Shown: piece after piece, positions 1 through 5,210 of the stretch
Position numbering within the stretch: position 1 is the first letter of the stretch
How the letters are laid out: each line of letters opens with the position of its first letter
DNA from: an uncultured Propionivibrio sp.
Lineage (GTDB): Bacteria > Pseudomonadota > Gammaproteobacteria > Burkholderiales > Rhodocyclaceae
Direction of reading: 5' to 3'
Assembly: GCA_938040985.1 (NCBI GenBank)
Contig: CALHZD010000009.1
Location: 1-12,073, forward strand
DNA: 12,073 nucleotides
The notes under the pieces: model-generated
Told to the model about the DNA's origin: nothing
Seen by the model: the letters and a program-made list of their open reading frames with translations, nothing else
Databases searched by the model: none
Translations under genes and position numbers: made by a program

Positions 1-55
1 GGCTGGCGGGCAGCCCCTCTGAGATGCCCTGTTGACAAGGGTCTCCGGGCATCCC
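1..55. repeat. Left copy of a perfect 55-bp direct repeat
   Basis: Bases 1-55 are identical to 871-925. The copy holds the tail of one 40-bp unit (1-14) and one complete unit (15-54) of the palindromic family described at 766-925. Within the unit, ATGCCC pairs with GGGCAT and an inner CCCT pairs with AGGG, so it can fold as a nested hairpin. The repeat probably continues left of the window. Identity ends abruptly at base 55 next to the toxin-antitoxin promoter region. Confidence 0.9.
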
Positions 56-88
56 CTGGCGGCCCGCACCTGCTGCAAGCAAGTACGC

Positions 89-117
89 TTGATTGCAGCG
101 ATTACGCGTATTAGTAT
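89..117 (+). promoter_or_regulatory. Putative promoter and operator of the toxin-antitoxin module
   Basis: A sigma70-like pair is visible: TTGATT at 89-94, a 17-bp spacer, and TAGTAT at 112-117. Each hexamer matches the consensus at four of six positions. The perfect palindrome TACGCGTA (103-110) lies in the spacer. That is where a ribbon-helix-helix antitoxin would be expected to bind for autoregulation, so it is a candidate operator. This is read by eye and by analogy with RelB/DinJ systems. Confidence 0.4.
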
Positions 118-124
118 GAAACGC

Positions 125-131
125 AAAGGAG
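125..131 (+). promoter_or_regulatory. Strong Shine-Dalgarno site that conflicts with the first ATG
   Basis: AAAGGAG at 125-131 is a near-ideal ribosome binding site. It ends 24 bases before the first in-frame ATG of the antitoxin (156), which is too far, but only 9 bases before the in-frame ATC at 141. This suggests the original start was at 141 and has mutated to, or functions as, ATC. Confidence 0.6.
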
Positions 132-155
132 ATTCCAGCAATCGCCGCCAGTCGC

Positions 156-404
156 ATGATTCAAGCCCGCGTTCCGAGCGATATTCAAGACGCTGCAAAC
201 CAGGTCATTCAGGCTTCCGGCCTGACTGTGAGCGACGTGGTGCGCGCACTTATGACCCGGATTGCGCAGGACCAGAGCTTCCCACCGGGCTTGTTCCAGC
301 CCAACGCTGAAACGCTTGCCGCCTTCGATGAAGTTGAGCGTGGCAATCTCAAGCGTTTCGATTCCGTTGATGCGCTCTTTGCCGATCTTCATGCGGAAGA
401 TTGA
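156..404 (+). CDS. dinJ: RelB/DinJ-family antitoxin
   Basis: Antitoxin that would neutralise a YafQ-type mRNA-cleaving toxin by direct binding and repress its own operon. The 82-residue frame has the family layout: a short N-terminal beta strand (IQARVP, residues 2-7), a ribbon-helix-helix DNA-binding part with GLTVSDVVRALMTR (22-35), and the QPNAETLAA segment (48-56) typical of DinJ-like proteins before the toxin-binding tail. Five more in-frame codons upstream (141-155) would add x-A-A-S-R, matching the MAA-type start common in the family, but the first is ATC, not ATG. The Shine-Dalgarno fits 141. Its end overlaps the toxin start at 391 by 14 bases. If initiation needs ATG, translation from 156 would be weak. 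Family assignment is firm; whether it is expressed is uncertain. Confidence 0.8.
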   Translation: MIQARVPSDIQDAANQVIQASGLTVSDVVRALMTRIAQDQSFPPGLFQPNAETLAAFDEVERGNLKRFDSVDALFADLHAED

Positions 405-693
405 GCCAACAACCGTATTCAGGCGGGACTTCAAACGCGAAAGCAAAGGCCGGCATAGAGATGCGCTGACACCGACTTAAAGCGGGTCATCGCTACGCTT
501 GCCGCTGACATCCCTCTCGACGTGAAGTATCGGGACCATGCGCTGACAGGCAAATGGAAAAACTATCGGGATTGTCATGTGCGGCCTGACCTGGTGCTGA
601 TTTATCGCTTCATTGACGGCGATGGCTCCGATGCGAATCCTGATCTGCTGGTGCTAGCCGCGGCTTGGGTCGCATTCGGAACTGAATTGGTGA
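391..693 (+). pseudogene. yafQ: YafQ-type toxin broken by two compensating frameshifts
   Basis: YafQ toxins are ribosome-dependent mRNA endonucleases of the RelE superfamily. The reading starts at ATG 391, inside the antitoxin gene, and gives MRKIEPTTVFRRDFKRE and on through RHRDAL, then hits a stop at 478. Homology resumes in another frame near 469, consistent with one lost base around 468. It continues through YRDHALTGKWKNYRDCHVRPD and LVLIYR to DLLVLA near 659. One extra base near 660 restores the first frame, which ends RLGSHSELNW with TGA at 691-693. Spliced, this gives about 100 residues, near family length. Residues matching the E. coli YafQ active site (His50, His63, Asp67, His87) are all present, but the last His is in a different frame from the others. 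No intact toxin can be made without frameshifting. Long intact genes elsewhere argue against general sequencing error. Confidence 0.8.
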
Positions 694-707
694 GATCGGT
701 CGCGTAG

Positions 708-728
708 GTTGGGCGCTTTGCGCCTAAC
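708..728. repeat. Short palindromic hairpin element
   Basis: GTTGGGCGC, loop TTT, GCGCCTAAC form a 9-bp stem with one G-U wobble, 14 bases after the toxin stop. No T-run follows, so it is not a classic terminator, though it could protect a 3' end. It resembles the GTAGGTTGGG...CCCAACA type of short hairpin scattered through many proteobacterial genomes; that resemblance is from memory. Confidence 0.5.
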
Positions 729-765
729 AAACTGTCCGCATCACATATCGGGCATCGATGCACCC

Positions 766-925
766 CTGCCCCGCAGCCCGCGTCAACAGGGCGTTTCCAG
801 GCACCCCCTCTGAAACCCGCGTGGATAGGGCATCTCCGGGCGCCCTACCCGGAAACCCTTATAAATAAAGGGCTGGCGGGCAGCCCCTCTGAGATGCCCT
901 GTTGACAAGGGTCTCCGGGCATCCC
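766..925. repeat. Left array of four degenerate 40-bp palindromic repeats
   Basis: Four head-to-tail units can be laid out: 766-805, 806-844, 845-884 and 885-924, each 39-40 bp. The shared pattern is CCYCTGAAA, then CCC or GCCC, an AT-richer middle, then AGGG and CCGGGCAT. Each unit is an imperfect palindrome. GGGCAT of one unit can instead pair with ATGCCC of the next, giving alternative folds. The last 55 bases are identical to 1-55. The array stops three bases short of the thiE stop codon, so it forms the 3' flank of the thiamine operon. The units vary throughout, so this is not a CRISPR array. Confidence 0.85.
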
Positions 926-928
926 GTA

Positions 929-1591
929 TTAACCTGCATTTGCAGCCAGCGCAGTTTTCAGCGCGGCGGCGAGTGCAGCGGACAGTGCGGCGCTGGCCTG
1001 CGCCGGATCGGGCTGGCCGCAGATGGCCGAAACAACAGCGACGCCGCGCGCCCCCGCGGCAAGGATTTCGGCGCAATGCAGCGAACTGATGCCGCCGATC
1101 GCCACGACCGGCAGCGCCGTGGACGCCGCCAGCTCACCCAAGCCGGCGATGCCCAAGGCCGCGCCCGCATCCGGCTTGGTGCCGGTCGGAAACACCGGCC
1201 CGATGCCGAGATAGTCGACGCCTGTGGCCGGTACGGCGGCCAGCTCGGAGAAATCCGAGACCGAGACGCCTAACAGTTTGTTCGGCCCGATCAGGCGGCG
1301 CACGTCTGCTGCCGGCAGATCATCCTGGCCGACATGCACGCCATCAGCGTCGGCGGCCAGCGCCACGTCGACCTGGTCGTTAATAATCAGCGGCACGCCG
1401 AGCGGCGAGAGCGCCGCCTTGAGTTTGCGCGCCGTTTCCAGCCACTGTTTCTTCTTCCAGTGCGGCGCACGCAACTGCACGGCCGTCGCGCCGTTTTCCG
1501 CCGCCAGCCGCGCGGTTCGCACCATGCCGTCCGGGCTGCCGCACAGATCGGGGTCCAAGACCAGATAGAGCGAAAGATCGAGCTTTTTCAT
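929..1591 (-). CDS. thiE: Thiamine-phosphate synthase
   Basis: Cytoplasmic enzyme that joins hydroxymethylpyrimidine diphosphate and hydroxyethylthiazole phosphate to make thiamine phosphate, releasing pyrophosphate. The 220 residues read as one TIM barrel of family length. Visible motifs are QLR (39-41), IINDQVDVAL (69-78) with the substrate-site Asn-Asp, ADGVHVGQDDL (82-92), DYLGIGPVFPTGTK (126-139) contacting the thiazole phosphate, and the phosphate-binding GGI (166-168) followed by VSAI (187-190). The final 30 residues are Ala-rich. The start codon lies within the last codons of thiM (ATGA overlap) with only a weak G-rich Shine-Dalgarno, so translation is probably coupled. The stop is TAA at 929-931. 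Its other substrate needs ThiD, which is not in this window. Confidence 0.95.
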   Translation of the reverse strand: MKKLDLSLYLVLDPDLCGSPDGMVRTARLAAENGATAVQLRAPHWKKKQWLETARKLKAALSPLGVPLIINDQVDVALAADADGVHVGQDDLPAADVRRLIGPNKLLGVSVSDFSELAAVPATGVDYLGIGPVFPTGTKPDAGAALGIAGLGELAASTALPVVAIGGISSLHCAEILAAGARGVAVVSAICGQPDPAQASAALSAALAAALKTALAANAG

Positions 1592-2412
1592 ACCGTTCGC
1601 CCCCGCAGGGTTTCCGCATCGAGGCGGTACAGCGCATCGAGAAAAGCGCCCTTAAACGAACCGGGGCCGTCGCTTTCCGCGGCCGCCCATTCGCCGCACA
1701 GCCCGGCGATGGCGCAGGCGGCGGCGACGGCATTGAGGCGGTTCGTGCAGCTGTGCGCACCGGCCGTCAGCGCCGCCACCAGCGCCGAAAGCGCACAGCC
1801 GGCGCCGACTACGCGCGTCATCAGCGGATGACCCCACGGCGTCGCCCAGACGGTTTCGCCGTCGGTGATGTAATCCGTCTGACCGGTGACGGCGACGATG
1901 GCACCGCTCGTCCGCGCCAGTTGCCGGGCGGCGTCAATGGCCGCTTCCGAGCGGGCGAGGGTATCGACGCCGCGCCCGGCGCTCTTCGCCACATCGCCGC
2001 CCGCCGCCTCTGCCAGCGCGAGGATTTCCGAAGCGTTGCCGCGAGTCGCCGCCGGCCGGCTCGCCAGCAGCTCGCAGCAGAACTGCGTGCGATACGCGAG
2101 CACGCCGACCGCCACCAGATCGAGCGTCCACGGCACCTGCGCACGAACCGCCGCCGCCACGGCCAGGCGCATCGCGGACAGCCGCGCCGGATAGAGCGTG
2201 CCGACGTTGATCAGCAGCGCGCCGGAGAGCGCGGCAAACGCGGCGACTTCCTCTTCCGCAACAATCATCGCCGGCGACGCGCCGGCCGCCAGCAGCACGT
2301 TGGCGCTGATTTCCTGAACGACTTCGTTGGTCAATAGATGAACGAGCGGCGCACTGGCGCGAAAGCGCGCCAATTCGTCTGCAGCGATGGATAACGGCAG
2401 AATTTCCGGCAT
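1588..2412 (-). CDS. thiM: Hydroxyethylthiazole kinase
   Basis: Ribokinase-fold cytoplasmic kinase that phosphorylates salvaged 4-methyl-5-(2-hydroxyethyl)thiazole with ATP, supplying ThiE. At 274 residues it is close to E. coli ThiM and aligns by eye over its length: HLLTNEVVQ (24-32), ANVLLAAGASPAM (36-48), INVGTL (67-72), PWTLDLVAVG (93-102), RGNASEI (123-129), VTGQTDYITDG (174-184), and the active-site loop VVGAGCALSA (200-209) with catalytic Cys205, then the SDGPGSF segment (246-252). One oddity is Leu98 where the family usually has Pro in DPVAVG. A good Shine-Dalgarno (GAGGGAG on the - strand, about 2420-2426) sits 7 bases before the ATG at 2412. It is the first gene of a two-gene operon. 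Pairing with thiE indicates thiazole salvage; no de novo thiazole genes are visible. Confidence 0.95.
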   Translation of the reverse strand: MPEILPLSIAADELARFRASAPLVHLLTNEVVQEISANVLLAAGASPAMIVAEEEVAAFAALSGALLINVGTLYPARLSAMRLAVAAAVRAQVPWTLDLVAVGVLAYRTQFCCELLASRPAATRGNASEILALAEAAGGDVAKSAGRGVDTLARSEAAIDAARQLARTSGAIVAVTGQTDYITDGETVWATPWGHPLMTRVVGAGCALSALVAALTAGAHSCTNRLNAVAAACAIAGLCGEWAAAESDGPGSFKGAFLDALYRLDAETLRGRTV

Positions 2413-2886
2413 GGCTGATCTCCCTCAAGACATGAATGGCGGCAACGGCGCCAGTATAGTCGAAGCGATTGACCTCCCGGCCTCCCATCAGCGCCTGCTT
2501 TCCACACTCGGAAGACCGTATACCTTGCGGTACGGGCATTGCAGAAGCCGCGTGCAGACGGCACGACGCGCAGCGGCCCGATCGCCTTGCCTTGCTTTTC
2601 TGCTTTTTTGCCTTTTCTCGTCTTGTCTTAACGCTCGCGGCCGCCCTGCCGCCGCGCCGGCGGATGCTTCCCCATCCCTTCCGGCATCGCTCTGAAAACG
2701 CTTGTCCGCGCCGGCTTTCGCACGTCTTTCGTACACCACCCACGCTGCCTTTCATGCCGCCGCCGTCGGGCAAGACAAGCTTCGTCGCGTGCGCTATGCT
2801 GTCATTCAGCGCAGCCGGCGTGCCGAAGAAACGCGGCGTCACCACGACAGCCCCCGGCGCACCGAACGACACCATCGAGGAATCTG
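2413..2886. promoter_or_regulatory. Divergent intergenic region between thiM and the phosphatase gene
   Basis: This 474-bp stretch separates divergent genes and should hold both promoters. For thiM (- strand) a -10-like TATACT lies at 2458-2453 with no good -35. For the phosphatase (+ strand) AAGACA (2772-2777), 17 bp, then TATGCT (2795-2800) is a weak candidate. A bulged hairpin joins CCG-TACC (2516-2524) to GGTA-CGG (2529-2535). A pyrimidine-rich tract with several T-runs spans about 2583-2636. I searched the - strand for the conserved CTGAGA and GAACCTGATC elements of a TPP riboswitch and found neither. No convincing small gene is present; the long + frame through here is a shadow. Confidence 0.45.
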
Positions 2887-3597
2887 ATGAACCCGCTGAC
2901 CACACCGCCCGCCGCCCGCCCGGCGGCAACCCCGCCGATGCGCCTGTGTCTCGTCCGCCACGGCGAAACCGACTGGAACGCCGAGCAGCGGATGCAGGGG
3001 CACCAGGATCTGCCGCTGAACGCCTGCGGACGCGCCCAGGCGGAACAGGCCGCCCACCAGTTTGCCGGCCTGCGCGCCGACGCCATTTACAGCAGCGACC
3101 TACAACGCGCCTGGCAAACGGCGCAGCCGATCGCGGCGGCGCTGGGGCTGACGCCCATCCCCCTCACTGCCCTGCGCGAACGCAACTACGGGCGCTGCGA
3201 AGGCATGGTGCGCAAAGACGTAGCGGCGATCTATCCCGAAGATGCGCGCGCGCTGCGCGAGCGCCTACCGGATTACGTACTGCCCGGCGGCGAAAGCCTG
3301 CGCCGGCACCGGCAGCGCATCTACGACTGCATCGACGCACTGGCTGCAAAGCATGCGGGCGAAACCGTCGTCGTCGTCACCCACGGCGGCACGCTCGACC
3401 TGGCCTACCGCCGCGCCAACGACATTCCGCTGGAAAAGGCGCGCGATTTTCCCATCCCGAACACCGGCATCTGCTGGCTGGAGATTTTCCCCGGTGCGCC
3501 CAATGTTCCCAGCACTCCCAGCGCCTGGCGCATTATCCGCTGGGCCGACACCACGCACCTGGAACGCGGCGCCCTCGAAGTTTCTGCCGACTTCTAA
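2887..3597 (+). CDS. Histidine phosphatase family protein (phosphoglycerate mutase-like)
   Basis: A 236-residue branch-1 histidine phosphatase. The signature LVRHGETDWN (22-31) gives the phosphorylated His25 and Arg24. Arg74 in SSDLQRA (69-75) and His166 in VVTHGG (163-168) complete the phosphate pocket, and Glu98 in ALRERNYG (95-102) is the likely proton donor. The set points to phosphatase rather than a defined mutase; the family includes CobC (alpha-ribazole phosphatase) and GpmB-type proteins and the substrate cannot be told from the sequence. No cobalamin genes are nearby. The ATG at 2887 is preceded by GAGGAA six bases upstream, so I chose it over Met18, which has no Shine-Dalgarno; the extra 17 residues are Pro/Ala-rich. 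It is transcribed alone, divergent from thiM and convergent with the sirtuin gene. Confidence 0.88.
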   Translation: MNPLTTPPAARPAATPPMRLCLVRHGETDWNAEQRMQGHQDLPLNACGRAQAEQAAHQFAGLRADAIYSSDLQRAWQTAQPIAAALGLTPIPLTALRERNYGRCEGMVRKDVAAIYPEDARALRERLPDYVLPGGESLRRHRQRIYDCIDALAAKHAGETVVVVTHGGTLDLAYRRANDIPLEKARDFPIPNTGICWLEIFPGAPNVPSTPSAWRIIRWADTTHLERGALEVSADF

Positions 3598-3980
3598 ACC
3601 CGCGGCAACAAAAAACATTCCCCGGCATCATCGCCGCACTCGCGCGAACAGTCTGCGCCGTCCTCCGGCGGCCTTGTCCGCAAATACACGGCTGCGCGCC
3701 GGACTGGAATAAAGTTTCTGTACGTGTCGGCGGCACATCGCTCCGGCGTGTTCTGCTGATTGTGTTTTCCGGTTGCTTTCAGTTGCGTTTTCGGCGGCTT
3801 CCGCCACTACCGGTCGCTTTCAGCGATCCCGGCTCTATTTCCGGCGGCGCACATCCCGTTTATGGCCTTCACCCCAAACGGGAAAACCGCCGTCAGCATG
3901 GGCATACGGCATCCCGCAACCTTAAACGCGCCGCGCAGACCGGGCCGGCCGAAGCCCCCGAAAGAATGGGGCCGGCGCAT
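3598..3980. other. Convergent intergenic region with hairpins, no gene seen
   Basis: This lies between the 3' ends of the phosphatase (+) and sirtuin (-) genes. Three inverted repeats stand out: TCCCGTTT (3854-3861) with AAACGGGA (3876-3883); GGCGG (3793-3797) with CCGCC (3801-3805); and GCCGGCC (3944-3950) with GGCCGGC (3970-3976), five bases beyond the sirtuin stop. None has a following T-run on the relevant strand. An imperfect direct repeat CCGGTYGCTTTCAG occurs at 3769-3782 and 3810-3823. A stretch near 3648-3677 weakly resembles the dispersed repeat at 9921. The 132-residue + frame across this region shows no recognisable motif. Confidence 0.5.
3944..3976 (-). terminator. Possible hairpin at the 3' end of the sirtuin gene
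   Basis: GCCGGCC at 3944-3950 is perfectly complementary to GGCCGGC at 3970-3976, and CCCC against GGGG can pair inside. The hairpin sits directly after the sirtuin stop codon. Without a U-tract it is not a standard intrinsic terminator, so it could be an RNA-stabilising or bidirectional stem instead. Confidence 0.35.
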
Positions 3981-4766
3981 TCAGTGGCCGCCCGATTGGC
4001 CGGCCTCTTGGCTGGCCTGGAAAATCGCCGTCATCGCCTCCGCCGCACCGGCAGGAATATGCCATGAGACCCGGTGGCTCAGGAAGGTGTGCGCGGGGTT
4101 GATCTCGACCGTCGGCGCGCCGCGCTGCACGGTGCGCAGAACCGGCTCGGCGATGTAGGGAAAAACCGCCGTCGTACCGATGACGAACACCATGTCGAAG
4201 CCAGTATCCAGTTCGTGGTAGAGGCGGCTGATCGCGCGCTCCGGCAGCATTTCGCCGAACAGCACGACATTGGGACGGACGATGCCGCCGCACTGGCCGC
4301 AGCGCGGCGGTATTGCGGTATCGGCGGTATCCGCCGCCGCGCCGCACTGCGTGCAGTAGCGCTCGGCCAGCGTGCCGTGGATTTCGATCAGGTTGCGGCT
4401 GCCGGCCTGGCGGTGCAGCCCGTCGATATTCTGCGTCAGCACGACAACTTCATGGCTGTCATCAAGCGCAGCAATGGCACGGTGCGCGGCATTCGGCGCG
4501 GCGTTGCGGCAATTGCGCTCAATCTGCGCCAGGTACTTCCAGGTAATCTCCGGCCGCGCGGCAAAACAGGCGCCGGACAGCGCCTCCTCAATGGACATGC
4601 CCTCCTCGGTCGCCTCGTCGTTATACAGCCCGCCGACGCCGCGATAGGTCGGCAGCCCAGAGTCGGCGGAAATCCCGGCGCCGGTGATGAACAGAACACG
4701 CCGCAGCGCACGCAGGCGCAGGCCGATGTCACGCAGGGCGACGGTAGTTTCGGCAGACAGACTCAT
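3981..4766 (-). CDS. Sir2-family NAD-dependent protein deacetylase
   Basis: Sirtuin that removes acyl groups from lysine using NAD+, giving nicotinamide and O-acyl-ADP-ribose. The 261 residues carry the full core: GAGISADSGLPTYRG (29-43) for NAD binding, TQNIDGLH (111-118), catalytic His130 in IEIHG (128-131), a CxxC-CxxC zinc site (Cys138, Cys141, Cys156, Cys159), and RPNVVLFGE (164-172). The family's Phe in the DFR-type motif is replaced here by PTYRG. The Tyr-x-x-Arg pair of desuccinylating CobB-type enzymes is not evident: after Tyr78 the +3 residue is Gln81. Deacetylation therefore seems more likely than desuccinylation, though this is inference. GAGGAG lies 6 bases before the ATG. It is monocistronic, 444 bp downstream of the giant membrane protein gene on the same strand. 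No acyl-CoA synthetase or acetyltransferase partner is adjacent. Confidence 0.93.
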   Translation of the reverse strand: MSLSAETTVALRDIGLRLRALRRVLFITGAGISADSGLPTYRGVGGLYNDEATEEGMSIEEALSGACFAARPEITWKYLAQIERNCRNAAPNAAHRAIAALDDSHEVVVLTQNIDGLHRQAGSRNLIEIHGTLAERYCTQCGAAADTADTAIPPRCGQCGGIVRPNVVLFGEMLPERAISRLYHELDTGFDMVFVIGTTAVFPYIAEPVLRTVQRGAPTVEINPAHTFLSHRVSWHIPAGAAEAMTAIFQASQEAGQSGGH

Positions 4767-5210
4767 GGCAGACTCCTCTTTGGTTTAATACATCACACGC
4801 GCCCTCCGGCCTGTACGCAGCAGCGCCGGTTGTGGGATTGTGCGGGATTGCCGATCGGCGCGAATGAACGCGAACGACGGATCCGGCGGATATTCCGCAT
4901 AGGCCGCCGAGACGCCAACGGGCAAAGCATCCGGTAACAAAAAGACGCGGACAGAATGAAACACGCGGCGCAGAAGGCGCGGACAGCGCACCCTGCCTGC
5001 GGGAGAGCCGCACAAAATAAGCGAAGCGGGCAGCATCCGGTGACGTGCGCCGCATCCTCTGTCTCTCACGTCTCTTGTGTCTCTCGCGCATTTCCCAACA
5101 CGCGCAACGCACTGCACACGCGAGGCGCGTCAGGCGCGCCAGGTATGCCAGACACGGTACGGCGCTGCGCCGCTTCCATCCCCCGGCGGACGCTTTTCCC
5201 GGCATTCCGC
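4767..5210. other. Intergenic region upstream of the sirtuin gene
   Basis: This 444-bp gap follows the giant membrane protein stop and precedes the sirtuin start, both on the - strand. A weak -10-like TATTAA is readable on the - strand near 4785-4790 with no clear -35. A short stem-loop CGGCGC-AGC-GCCG lies near 5161-5173, without a T-run. On the + strand about 5055-5090 is pyrimidine-rich with repeated TCTCT. Several frames cross the region (for example 181 residues on the - strand ending inside the sirtuin gene), but they are Arg/Ala-rich, lack a Shine-Dalgarno and have no recognisable domain. I see no supported gene. Confidence 0.45.

Noticed and set aside
708..728. Integron attC-like core sites (GTTRRRY and RYYYAAC) after the toxin
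   Set aside because: The two motifs are in the reverse order for an attC, only 3 bases separate the arms, and no matching partner site or integrase is seen.
766..925. Possible CRISPR array because of the 40-bp period
   Set aside because: There is no constant repeat with variable spacers; every unit varies along its whole length and no cas gene is present.
2469..4067. 532-residue open frame on the + strand
   Set aside because: It runs out of frame across the phosphatase gene, is very rich in Arg, Pro and Ala, and shows no domain; it is a shadow of GC-rich coding DNA.
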